Origin: Trebonia sp963774945
GTDB lineage: Bacteria; Actinomycetota; Actinomycetes; Streptosporangiales; Streptosporangiaceae
NCBI GenBank assembly: GCA_963774945.1
Contig: CAVZHA010000001.1
Coordinates: 248,001-312,000, forward strand
Length of the DNA stretch: 64,000 nucleotides
Reading direction: 5' to 3'
The notes below the pieces were generated by a model. It had not been told where the DNA came from and ran no database searches. It worked only from the letters and a program-made list of their open reading frames with translations. Shown in pieces: positions 9,380-17,746 of the stretch (position 1 is its first letter; every line of letters begins with the position of its first letter). The position numbers and the translations under genes were made by a program.

Positions 9380-9850
9380 CTAGTGGGCGAACAGTTGGGA
9401 AAGGTCCGCGAAGGCCTTGAACTCAAGCGGGTTGCCCGCCGGGTCGTAGAAGAACATCGTGTGCTGCTCGCCGACCTCGCCCGCGAAGCGGACGTAGGGC
9501 TCGATCACGAACGTGGTGCCCGCGTCGCGCAGGCGGCCGGCCAGCCGCTGGAAATCGGCGACCGGCAGCACCAGGCCGAAGTGCGGGACCGGGACGTCGT
9601 GGCCGTCGACCGGGTTGTGCACCCGGTCCTGGCGCGGGCCCGGCGCGAGGTGGGTGACGAGCTGGTGGCCGCCGAGGTTCCAGTCGATCCAGTGGTCGGA
9701 CGAGCGGCCGCGGGGCAGGCCGAGCACGCCGCCGTAGAACGCCTCCGCCTGGGCCAGGTCGTCGACCGGGACGGCGAGGTGAAACGGCGGCCGCACGGTC
9801 GGGTCGGTGATGGGAGCGCTGTCGGTCATGGGAGCGCTGTCGGTGCTCAT
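9380..9850 (-). CDS. VOC (glyoxalase/extradiol dioxygenase) superfamily protein
   Basis: A 156-residue single VOC protein with two beta-alpha-beta-beta-beta modules. Likely metal ligands are the His in PFHLAVPV, the His in VPHFGLVLPV and the Glu in NPLEFKAFADLSQLF. The last motif is typical of glyoxalase/bleomycin-type proteins that act on small metabolites. The start codon overlaps the GntR stop (ATGA), and 21 bp separate its stop from TldD, so it lies inside the transcription unit. The N-terminus contains an 18-bp tandem duplication (9811-9844) that also duplicates a possible ATG, so the true start may be six codons later. Confidence 0.87.
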   Translation of the reverse strand: MSTDSAPMTDSAPITDPTVRPPFHLAVPVDDLAQAEAFYGGVLGLPRGRSSDHWIDWNLGGHQLVTHLAPGPRQDRVHNPVDGHDVPVPHFGLVLPVADFQRLAGRLRDAGTTFVIEPYVRFAGEVGEQHTMFFYDPAGNPLEFKAFADLSQLFAH

Positions 9851-10515
9851 GATGCTTCTTCCTGTTCCTTCTCCGGTGACTGAACGTCGGCCAGCGTCTT
9901 GGGCACGAGGTAGTGGTCCTTGAGCGCGGCCGCGATCACGACCCGGTCCCTGGTCGCGACGGCCTCGATCAGGCTCCGGTGCCGGTCGATGACCTGGGTC
10001 AGGTCACCACCCTGGAACTCGAGCGAGGATCGCATGAGCGCGCCCATCTGGCCGTCGAGCGCGTGCCAGAGCTCGACCAGCCGGGCGCGGCCGCCCGCCT
10101 CGACCAGCACGCCGTGCAGCCGGGTGTCGCACTCGACCGCCTCGGCCAGGTCACCGTCATCGACGGCCCTGGTCATGGCGTCTAGCTCGGTGCCGAGGGC
10201 GGCCAGCAGCCGGTCGTCGATGACGGCCCGGTCTTCGCACACCGCGCCCGACTCGAGCAGGTAGCGGGCGAAGCACGCGTCGTCGATCTCGGCCCGGGTC
10301 ATCCGGGCCACCCAGCACCCTCGGCGCGGGGAGAACTCGACCAGGCGGTCGTTCTTGAGCTCGGTCAGGGCGGAGCGCAGGGTGGTCCTGCTGACGCCGA
10401 ACTCGGCTGCGAGGCTGGCCTCGATGAGCCGTTCCCCGGCGGCGAGCTCGTTGTTGAGAATCCGCCGCCGCAAGGTCAGCCGCACGACCTCGGGCAACGA
10501 CAGGTGCGAGATCAC
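9847..10515 (-). CDS. GntR family regulator, FCD subfamily
   Basis: A 222-residue regulator. The winged helix spans residues about 5-70 (LTLRRRILNNELAAGERLIEASLAAEFGVSRTTLRSAL), followed by an all-helical FCD ligand domain with metal-type His residues (DTRLHGVLVEAG, IDRHRSLIEA). It starts at a GTG at 10515 with GGAGA just upstream. FCD regulators commonly sense organic acids or sugar acids and bind short palindromes with a central GTNNAC-like core. The GTCGAC motif repeated in this locus is the natural candidate site. It sits in the middle of the importer/oxidoreductase/TldD locus. Confidence 0.9.
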   Translation of the reverse strand: MISHLSLPEVVRLTLRRRILNNELAAGERLIEASLAAEFGVSRTTLRSALTELKNDRLVEFSPRRGCWVARMTRAEIDDACFARYLLESGAVCEDRAVIDDRLLAALGTELDAMTRAVDDGDLAEAVECDTRLHGVLVEAGGRARLVELWHALDGQMGALMRSSLEFQGGDLTQVIDRHRSLIEAVATRDRVVIAAALKDHYLVPKTLADVQSPEKEQEEAS

Positions 10516-10585
10516 GGCGTCTCCCTAGCGCGCGAACCGGGATGTTTCCCCCCATTGGCCGCATACTCTATCGGTCGCCGCCGGC

Positions 10586-11528
10586 CTACTGAAGGTCACG
10601 AACCGCTTCAAGCGCCGCCTCCTCGCTCAGACCCTGGTGGCCGGCTGCATCGGGGCGGGCGAGGAGCGATCCGGCCGGACCGGTGAGGATGGCGGTGACG
10701 CCGGGGCCGTGGCCGGGCTGGGGGCTGCCGCCGTGCACGACGAGGCCGATGGTGACCCAGCCGCGCCGGTAGCCCGCGTTGAACCTGGCGTCCAGGTCGG
10801 TGATCGCCACCAGGTCGCCGAGGCGCAGCCCGGCCGCCTCGTAGCCGCGGGCGCTGCCCGGGGTCAGCTGCAGGTCCAGGTCCCACATGGGGGTGGGTCG
10901 CCCGATCCCGTTGCCGACCAGCTTGCTCGGCAGCTGCGCGCGGACGCCCGACGGTCAGCGTCCCCGGCCCGAAGCTCACCGGCAGGAGCTGGAGCAGGGC
11001 CGGGTCGATGTTCCTGATGGCGACGCCGGGGACCGGGTCGGCCGCGCCGGTCCCGCGACCGCGGACGGCCAGCTGGTCACCGGGGCGCAGCCGCCGCAGC
11101 GTGTCCTGGGTGAAGGCGGCGATGACGCGGCCGCCCTCGCCCCGCTTGCCGACGACCACCCCGGTCCGGCCGGCGGCGGCGCCAGTCCTGACCGTGACCG
11201 GATTTCCGATGCAGGCCTGGGCGGCGAGCGCGTAGCCCGCCGCCGGGTCGGGGTGGACCAGGCAGGCGCCGGGGGCGGCATGGTCCGCCGGGTGCTCCCA
11301 GACGCCGTCGCCGAGCCGGACGCCGAGCACGATGCCGCCATCGCCGACCGGGACGTAGGGGGCGCCGTCGGCGTCGATGCGGTAGGGGTCGGACCCGACG
11401 CTCGCCTGCTCGACGGTGGCCGCGAGGTTCACATCAACCAGCCGCAGGGCCGCGGGCGCCGCGGGGGTAGTGAGGCCTGCGGGAGCGGTGGTGGTGGTAG
11501 GACCCGCCGGGGTGGCGTCGAGGGTCAT
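10586..11528 (-). CDS. DUF4438 protein, second paralogue (one frame change)
   Basis: About 310 residues in two frames. The N-terminal frame begins with a Thr/Ala/Pro-rich stretch, then RLVDVNLAATVEQ and the core up to VSFGPGTLTVG. One extra base near 10945-10949 then moves the reading to MWDLDLQLTPGSARGYEAAGLRLGD, HGGSPQPGHGPGVTAIL and the stop at 10586. The GHGPG signature and overall layout match the upstream neighbour, so the two genes are paralogues. Its start overlaps the neighbour's stop (ATGA). DUF4438 has no established biochemical function that I know of. Confidence 0.8.
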
Positions 11529-12406
11529 GCGTGCTCCTTCTGCGGCAGCGTCGAGGCCAGCACGGCCAGGTTGGCGCCCGGGTCGTCGATGATGGTGAAC
11601 GCCTCGGCCGGGCCGGACATGATCGTGGACGGCCCGGGGCCGTGGCCGAACAGCCGCCCGCTGCCGGTGGAGATCACCCCGATCGACAGCCAGCCCTCGC
11701 GGTAGCCGCGTCCGTACCGGTGGTCGGTGTCGGCCAGCGCGACGACGTCGCCGATCCGCAACCCGTGCAAGCCGAGGGAGAGTTCCTCCCCGCCGACCTC
11801 GTAGGCGCCCATCAGGTCGGTGTTGGCGTACTCGGAGGCCATGCCCGCGCCCGCGCCGATCGCCTCGGCCGGGACCCGGGCGGCCACGTGCACCCGGAGC
11901 CTGCCGTCGGGGCCGGTGCCCCCGGCCAGCGCCGCCAGCGTCCGCGGCGAGCAGTTCTTGACCTTGATCGCCGGGTGGTCGAACAGGACCAGGCCCTGGC
12001 CGACGGCGAACACGGTGACCTGGTCCGCGGCCGTCACCGAGCGGAGCGTCTCCTCGGGCATGTCCACCAGCACGTAGGCGTGCTGGCCGATGACGAACCC
12101 CTCGGACCCGGCGGCCGGGCCGGTGGTGACCACGACGGTGTTACCGACGCAGGTCAGGTACTGCAGGGCGTAGTTGGCGGCGGCGTCGCGGTGCCGGACC
12201 GACAGGCCCGGCTCCAGGTGGTCGGCGGCGTACCCGGTGGCCGGATCGCCGCAGTGCGCGCCGAGGGTGACGCCGCCCATGCCGGGCAGCAGGAAGGCCT
12301 GCCCGTCGGGGTCAACCCGGAATCCGTGCCGGTCGCCGAGCGGCGGCCAGACCTCGCCGGCCAGCACCTGGGTTACCAGCTGGCCGGCGTTGCTTGTCAC
12401 CTGCAC
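11525..12406 (-). CDS. DUF4438 protein, first paralogue
   Basis: A 293-residue soluble protein with no signal peptide. It shares with its neighbour the GLRIGDVVALADTDHRYGRGY block and the GHGPG motif (LFGHGPGPSTIMSG). It begins at a GTG at 12406, four bases after the stop of the upstream Gfo/Idh gene, with GAGGG about ten bases upstream. Function is unknown. Position downstream of a sugar-type oxidoreductase and an ABC importer suggests a catabolic role, possibly as a heteromer with the second copy; that is inference. Confidence 0.82.
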   Translation of the reverse strand: MQVTSNAGQLVTQVLAGEVWPPLGDRHGFRVDPDGQAFLLPGMGGVTLGAHCGDPATGYAADHLEPGLSVRHRDAAANYALQYLTCVGNTVVVTTGPAAGSEGFVIGQHAYVLVDMPEETLRSVTAADQVTVFAVGQGLVLFDHPAIKVKNCSPRTLAALAGGTGPDGRLRVHVAARVPAEAIGAGAGMASEYANTDLMGAYEVGGEELSLGLHGLRIGDVVALADTDHRYGRGYREGWLSIGVISTGSGRLFGHGPGPSTIMSGPAEAFTIIDDPGANLAVLASTLPQKEHA

Positions 12407-12409
12407 GGG

Positions 12410-13573
12410 TCAGGCACCCTCGGTCGCGGTGCCCGCGGCCTCGTCGGCGCCGGGGACCTCGTCGAGGCCGACCCAGCGACGCTCGCGGGCGGACTTCTCG
12501 AACGCGTTGATCGTCCGCTGGACGAGCGCCCCCTGGGCGAAGTCGCCCTGATTGCCCGGGTCGCCGCCGATGATCTCGTCGGCGAAGTTCTTCACCAGGT
12601 TCGAGTAGAACAGCAGCGGCCACGGCTCGGTGCTCGCGCCGCCCTCGGGGAAGTACTGCTGCGGGATCTCCCGCTCGACGAACTCGACCGAGTCTTTGGT
12701 CGCGGTCTTGATCGTCTGGCAGATGCCGAACTCGTCCACCAACCGGACGATGACCGCGCCCTCGGAGCCGTAGAACCGCGCCTCGATCCCGGGGTAGTTG
12801 CCGACGGTCACGTAGGACGACTGGATGGAGGCCATCACCGGAGACTCGAACTCGCACATCCACATGTCGCCGTCGTCGATGTTCATCCGCTCCATCGTGC
12901 CGGTCGAGCGGAGCATCCGGACCGGGACGAAGTTGCGCATGGTGCCGACCACGTTGGTCATCGGGCTGTCGACCCACCAGTGCATGATGTCGATGATCGG
13001 CGCGCCGTAGCCCTCGATCGAGGAGACCGCCATCTCGCCCTCGCCCGGCTCGGCCCCCTCGGCCTGGCGCAGCGGGGTGCTCGGGTCGATCCACTGGCTG
13101 TTCTGCTCGTAGCCGTTGAAAACGTACGGATCGCCGACCAGACCCTGGTCGATCAGGTCCTTGGCGTACATGACGGCCGGGGCGTAGCGGAAGGTGAAGC
13201 CGAGCTTGGTCTTCAGTCCCTTGGAGGCCGCCAGCGCGGCCGCGCGGGCGGTCTGCCGGGCGTCGCGGTGCACCGGCTTCTCGCACAGCACGTGCTTGCC
13301 GGCCTGCAGCGAGTCCCAGGAGATCTGGAAGTGGGCCTCGTTGCCGGTGGCCACGTCGATCACGTCGATCGCGGGGTCGTCGAGAAGCTCGCGGTAGTCG
13401 GTGACCGCGCGGGCGACGCCGAACTCCTTCGCCACCCGGCGGGCGAGGTCGGCGTCCGAGTCCACGACCGCGGCCACCTCGACCCGCGGGTCGCGCTGCC
13501 AGCCAGGGATGTGGGCGCGCTCGGCCCAGCGGCCGGCTCCGACGACGGCTACCCGTAGCTCTTTGCTGCTCAT
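12410..13573 (-). CDS. Gfo/Idh/MocA family oxidoreductase
   Basis: A 387-residue NAD(P)-dependent oxidoreductase. The Rossmann motif VVGAGRWAERAHIPG is at the N-terminus, CEKPVHRDARQT carries the conserved EKP, and the C-terminal alpha/beta domain includes GYGAPIIDIMHWWVD with the usual catalytic Asp/His pair. The family acts on sugars, inositols and related polyols. It is followed closely by the two DUF4438 genes and is preceded by a 239-bp gap after the DppB-like permease gene. The substrate is presumably what the ABC system imports or a product of it. Confidence 0.9.
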   Translation of the reverse strand: MSSKELRVAVVGAGRWAERAHIPGWQRDPRVEVAAVVDSDADLARRVAKEFGVARAVTDYRELLDDPAIDVIDVATGNEAHFQISWDSLQAGKHVLCEKPVHRDARQTARAAALAASKGLKTKLGFTFRYAPAVMYAKDLIDQGLVGDPYVFNGYEQNSQWIDPSTPLRQAEGAEPGEGEMAVSSIEGYGAPIIDIMHWWVDSPMTNVVGTMRNFVPVRMLRSTGTMERMNIDDGDMWMCEFESPVMASIQSSYVTVGNYPGIEARFYGSEGAVIVRLVDEFGICQTIKTATKDSVEFVEREIPQQYFPEGGASTEPWPLLFYSNLVKNFADEIIGGDPGNQGDFAQGALVQRTINAFEKSARERRWVGLDEVPGADEAAGTATEGA

Positions 13574-13812
13574 ACTGGGGGACTCATCCTCTCGTAGGTG
13601 GCGGCCAGGAAGCTGGCCGCCGTGAATGACGCGGCCGACAGCGGCGCGTCAAGTGCGGGGAAGGGTGGGGGTGGGGGAGGGTGGATGGCGGAAAAGGTGT
13701 GGGCGGGACGTGGGGGGCGGGACGTGGAGGTGATGGTTGTGGGCAGGGAGGGTGGCGGAGGTGGGAAGTGGGAAGGCCGCCGGGGCGGAGGTGCGGGGTC
13801 AAGTCGAGCGGG
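13574..13812. other. 239-bp gap inside the operon with a G-quadruplex-like run
   Basis: No convincing gene is present. The plus strand is very G-rich. At 13657-13683 it has at least four G runs of three or more separated by one or two bases, which fits a G-quadruplex consensus. The minus-strand transcript would be C-rich here. It could hold a secondary promoter for the Gfo/Idh-DUF4438 part, but I see no clear -10/-35 pair. Confidence 0.5.
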
Positions 13813-14748
13813 TCAATGGCGGCTCAGCCGGACCCGGGGGTCGATGACCGTGTAGAGGACGTCGACGATGAAGTTCATGACCACCATGAAGACGGCGGCG
13901 ACCAGCACGGTCCCGGTGATCATGGGGATGTCGAGCTCGCCGATGGCGTTGTAGGCGAGCTGCCCGACGCCGGGCAGGCCGAACACCGACTCGATGATCA
14001 GCACGCCGCCGAGGAAGTAGCCCAGGTCCATCCCGATCATGGTGATCACCGGCGTCAGCACGTGCCTGAGGGTGTGCCGGAACAGGATGGTCCGCTCGGG
14101 CATGCCCTTGAGCCGGGCGAACTCGACGTAGGGCGAGCGGAGCACCGCCAGCATGGTGGTGCGGATCATCCGGGAGTAGAAGGCCGCGCCGCCGACGCCG
14201 AGGGTGAAGCTGGGCAGGATCAGGTACCAGATCAGGGGCGAGCCGGTGCCGCTGAGCGGGAACAGCGACAGCTTGTAGCCGAGGAGGTACAGCAGCATCA
14301 GGCCGAGCCAGAACGGCGGCGCGGACAGCCCGACGAGCGCGCCGAGGGTTGCGAACCGGTCCATGATCGAGCGCGGCCGGTAGGCGGCGGCGATCCCGAC
14401 CGGGATGCCGATGCCGATCTCGACCAGCACGCCGCCGAGCGCGAGCCAGACCGTGTAGGGCAGCGCCCGCCAGATCTCGCCGCCGACCGACTGGTCTTGG
14501 AGCGCGAACGACGTCCCCAGGTTCCCGTGCACCAGGCGGCCGAGGTAGGACACGTACTGCGACCAGATCGACTGGTCGAGGCCGAGTTGCCTGGCGATCG
14601 AGGCCACCGCCTGCGGGCTCGCGTTCGGCCCGGCCACCAGCCGGGCCGGGTCGCCCGGGACGACGTAGGCGAGCAGGAACGCCAGCGTCACCACGCCGAG
14701 GATCACGATGATCATCTGGCCGAAGCGGCGCAGCAGCCAACCGGTCAT
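13813..14748 (-). CDS. ABC transporter permease, DppB/OppB type
   Basis: A 311-residue inner-membrane permease with about six transmembrane segments. It starts MTGWLLRRFGQMIIVILGVVTLAF and has the EAA-type loop EFARLKGMPERTILFRHTLRHVLTP. This is the first of the two membrane subunits of a peptide/opine/nickel-class importer. Its ATG overlaps the stop of the DppC-like gene by four bases. It pairs with the permease at 14745-15707 and with the two ATPases upstream. Confidence 0.92.
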   Translation of the reverse strand: MTGWLLRRFGQMIIVILGVVTLAFLLAYVVPGDPARLVAGPNASPQAVASIARQLGLDQSIWSQYVSYLGRLVHGNLGTSFALQDQSVGGEIWRALPYTVWLALGGVLVEIGIGIPVGIAAAYRPRSIMDRFATLGALVGLSAPPFWLGLMLLYLLGYKLSLFPLSGTGSPLIWYLILPSFTLGVGGAAFYSRMIRTTMLAVLRSPYVEFARLKGMPERTILFRHTLRHVLTPVITMIGMDLGYFLGGVLIIESVFGLPGVGQLAYNAIGELDIPMITGTVLVAAVFMVVMNFIVDVLYTVIDPRVRLSRH

Positions 14749-15707
14749 CGGCGGTCTCCCGAGGTCTCTGGGTCAAGCAGATCGGTCAGCCAGTCCCCCG
14801 CCAGGTTGAAGGCGAGAACGGTCAGCACCAGGGCCACGCCCGGGGCGACGAGCAGCCACGGCGCGGTCTGGAAGTACTGCTGCCCCTGGGAGATCATCTG
14901 GCCCCAGGACGCCTGCGGCAGCGGCACGCCGATGCCGAGGTAGGACAGCGACGCCTCGATCAGGATCGAGGTCGCGATGCCGAGGGTCGAGTAGACGATG
15001 ATCGCCGGGACCAGGTGCGGGAGGATGTGCCGCCGCAGGATCGCGCGGTGCCCGATGCCGAGGGTTCTGGCAGCGACGACGAACTCGCGCTCCTTCAGCG
15101 ACAGCACCAGGCCGCGCACGATGCGGGCCAGGTAGGTCCAGTAGCCGAACGCGATGACGAGCATCACATTGCGGGTGGACGGCCCGGTGATCGCGATCAG
15201 GGCGACGCAGAAGAGCAGGATCGGGAACGACAGCACCACGTCGGTGATCCGCATCAGCACCGAGTCAACGATCCCGCCCGCGTACCCGGCGATCCCGCCG
15301 ACGAGCACCCCGATGATCGACGCGAGGCCGGTCGCGACGACGCCGACCAGCAGCGACACCCGGGCGCCGAAGATCAGCCGGGACAGCACGTCGCGGCCGT
15401 TGGGGTCGGTGCCGAGCAGGAACGACGAGCCTGGCCCGACCGGGGCCCCGTCCGACGACAGCCCGTTCTGGTAGGCCTGGAGCGGGTTATGCGGGGCCAG
15501 CAGCGGCGCGAACACCGCGACCAGGGCGAGCACGACGACCGCGATCACCGAGATCAGCGCGACCGGGTCCCGGCGCAGGCTGGTCAGCGCGCGACGGCCG
15601 AGGCCGGGCTCGTCGGCCGCGGCCGCCAGCTCGGCCGCCGCCGCCGGCTCGACCGCCGCGGTCGGCAGCTGGCCGCTGAGGAACGATCCTTCTGGCGGTG
15701 CGGTCAT
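14745..15707 (-). CDS. ABC transporter permease, DppC/OppC type
   Basis: A 320-residue permease with an N-terminal cytoplasmic Ala-rich tail, then LRRDPVALISVIAVVVLALVAVFAPLLAPHNP and the family motif LLGTDPNGRDVLSRLIFGARVSL. The coupling loop is AARTLGIGHRAILRRHILPHL. The ATG at 15707 overlaps the stop of the OppF-like ATPase (TGATG). The open frame runs back without a stop into the ATPase only because of the frame change there, so this is not a fusion protein. Confidence 0.92.
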   Translation of the reverse strand: MTAPPEGSFLSGQLPTAAVEPAAAAELAAAADEPGLGRRALTSLRRDPVALISVIAVVVLALVAVFAPLLAPHNPLQAYQNGLSSDGAPVGPGSSFLLGTDPNGRDVLSRLIFGARVSLLVGVVATGLASIIGVLVGGIAGYAGGIVDSVLMRITDVVLSFPILLFCVALIAITGPSTRNVMLVIAFGYWTYLARIVRGLVLSLKEREFVVAARTLGIGHRAILRRHILPHLVPAIIVYSTLGIATSILIEASLSYLGIGVPLPQASWGQMISQGQQYFQTAPWLLVAPGVALVLTVLAFNLAGDWLTDLLDPETSGDRR

Positions 15708-16733
15708 CAGGCCACCTCCGGCGCGTCGGGCACGACATGACAGGCGGCGAGCTGGCCGTTGGCCTTGCGCACGAGCGGCGGCGCGACCGTGCGGCAGAGC
15801 TCGACCGCCAGCGGGCAGCGGGGATGGAAGGCGCAGCCCGGCGGGCGGGCTGGCCGGGTTCGGCGGCTCGCCCGGCAGCGGCGCCGGGCGCGGCCCGCCG
15901 AGGGCGGCGATGTCGGGCACGGCCGCGATCAGCGCCTGGGTATAGGGGTGCGCGGGCGCGGCGAAGACCTGCTCGCTGGTGCCGTACTCAACCAGGCGGC
16001 CGACGTACATGATCGCGATCCGGTCGGCCATGAACCGCAGCGTGGACAGGTCGTGCGAGATGAACAGGTAGCTCACCCCGGCGTCGGCCTGGATGTCCTT
16101 GAGCAGGTTGAGCACCTGGGCGCGGATCGACACGTCGAGCGCCGCCACCGCCTCGTCGCAGACGATGACCTCCGGGCTGACGGCCAGCGCGCGGGCGATC
16201 GACACCCGCTGCCGCTGGCCGCCGGATAGCTGGCCCGGGTACCGGCCGGCGAGCGCCACCGGCAGGTTGACCCGGGCCAGCAGCTCTTCGACCTCGGACT
16301 TGCGCCTGGCCCGGGGCACGCCGCGGACGGTCAGGCCCTCCCCGATGGCGTCCTTGATCGTCATCTTGGGGTCGAGGGAGTCGAAGGGGTCCTGGTAGAC
16401 CATCTGCATCCGCCGCCGGTAGGCCCGCAGCTCCTGCCCGCTGAGCCGGGCGGTCTCGGCCCCCGACAGCAGGACCGACCCGTCGGTGGGCCGGTTGATG
16501 CGGACCAGCGTGCGGGCGACGGTCGACTTGCCCGAGCCGGACTCGCCCGCCAGCCCGAGGGTCTCCCCCGCCGCGATCGAGAACGAGACGCCGTCGACCG
16601 CCTTGACCAGCTGGCTGCCGAACAGGCCGCGGTGCACCTTGAAGTGCACCCGCAGGTCGCGGACGTCGACGACCGGCGGCGCGGCCGCCGTCTGCTCGTC
16701 GGGCCTGCTTTGAACGTGCGCGGGATCGGTCAT
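15707..16733 (-). CDS. ABC transporter ATPase, DppF/OppF type (one frame change)
   Basis: About 340 residues. Walker A is GESGSGKST, the signature is LSGGQRQRVSIARAL, and Walker B reads VIVCDEAVAALD. The C-terminal oligopeptide-transporter region starts PGEPPNPASPPA. One extra base near 15837-15850 shifts the reading; the restored frame gives GCAFHPRCPLAVELC and a stop at 15707. The ATG at 16733 overlaps the stop of the OppD-like gene (TGATG), which settles the start over an upstream in-frame codon at 16775. Confidence 0.87.
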
Positions 16734-17746
16734 CAGGCGGCCTGATTCCAGTTTGCGTCGCCGAGCGCGTGACACGCGGCCTGATGAGAGTCGGCCGGGA
16801 CCGTTCGGAGATCAGAGATTTTCAGCAGGGCCGGATCGGTCTGCCGGCAGACCTCGCGCGCCAGCGGGCAGCGGGGCGCGAACGCGCAGCCCGATGCCTT
16901 GCCGCCGCCGTGCGGGGGGCTGCCGGGGATCGACGCGAGGCGGTCGGGGAGCTCACCGATCAGCGACGGGATGGAGGAGAGCAGCGCCCGCGTGTACGGG
17001 TGCGCGGGGGCGCCGATGACCGTCGCGGTCGGGCCCGACTCGACGATCCGGCCCGCGTACATGACCAGCAGCCGGTCGCAGAAGTTGCCCACCACGCCGA
17101 GGTCGTGGCTGATCAGCAGCACGGCGCTGCCGTGCTCTGCCGTCATCCGTTCGAGCAGCGTCAGCACCTGGGCCTGGACGGTCACGTCGAGCGCGGTGGT
17201 CGGCTCGTCGGCGATCAGCAGCCGCGGCTCGCAGCTGATGGCGATGGCGAGCGCGACCCGCTGGCGCATGCCGCCCGACAGCACCGCCGGGTAGCGCGTC
17301 ATCGTGCGCCGCGGATCGGGGATGCCGACCGAGCGCAGCAGTTCCTCCGCCTTACCGCGCGCCTCGGTCCGGCTCAGGCGGCGGTGGTAGCGGAGCATCT
17401 CGGTGATCTGGGTGCCGATCTTGACCAGCGGGTTGAGGCTGGACAGCGGGTCCTGGGTGATCATCGCGATCTTGGTGCCGCGCCACTTGGCCGGCGCCGA
17501 CTTGGCGCCGAGCTCGGCCCCGTCGAACATCACGGTGCCGTTGGTGACCCGGCCCGGCTGCGGGATCAGCCGCATGATCGCGCGGGCGGTCAGCGACTTG
17601 CCGGAGCCCGACTCGCCGACGAGGCCGACCCGCTCGCCCGCCCCGATCGCGAGCGACACGTCCCGGACCACCTCACCGGTGCCTTCCCTGGCGGGGAAGG
17701 CAACGGTGAGGTGCTCCACGGTGATGACGTCAGCCACCAAGTCCAC
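16733..17746 (-). CDS. ABC transporter ATPase, DppD/OppD type
   Basis: A 337-residue ATPase with Walker A GESGSGKS, signature LSGGMRQRVALAIAI, Walker B LLIADEPTTALD, the switch His in LLISHDLG, and the C-terminal cysteine cluster CAFAPRCPLAREVC typical of peptide-type importers. The likely GTG start at 17746 lies inside the last codons of the binding-protein gene (17-bp overlap); a GTG at 17737 is also possible. It energises import together with the OppF-like subunit. Confidence 0.9.
   Translation of the reverse strand: MDLVADVITVEHLTVAFPAREGTGEVVRDVSLAIGAGERVGLVGESGSGKSLTARAIMRLIPQPGRVTNGTVMFDGAELGAKSAPAKWRGTKIAMITQDPLSSLNPLVKIGTQITEMLRYHRRLSRTEARGKAEELLRSVGIPDPRRTMTRYPAVLSGGMRQRVALAIAISCEPRLLIADEPTTALDVTVQAQVLTLLERMTAEHGSAVLLISHDLGVVGNFCDRLLVMYAGRIVESGPTATVIGAPAHPYTRALLSSIPSLIGELPDRLASIPGSPPHGGGKASGCAFAPRCPLAREVCRQTDPALLKISDLRTVPADSHQAACHALGDANWNQAA

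Noticed and set aside
11531..13558. 675-codon plus-strand open frame
   Set aside because: Runs antisense over DUF4438 and Gfo/Idh genes; low-complexity Arg/Gly/Val/His composition.
13681..14943. 420-codon plus-strand open frame rich in His, Asp and Gln
   Set aside because: Complement of the DppB-like permease gene; no domain and implausible composition.
14745..16733. ATPase-permease fusion in the peptide-type importer
   Set aside because: The joined frame exists only because of one extra base near 15840; the restored frame gives two genes with a TGATG overlap.
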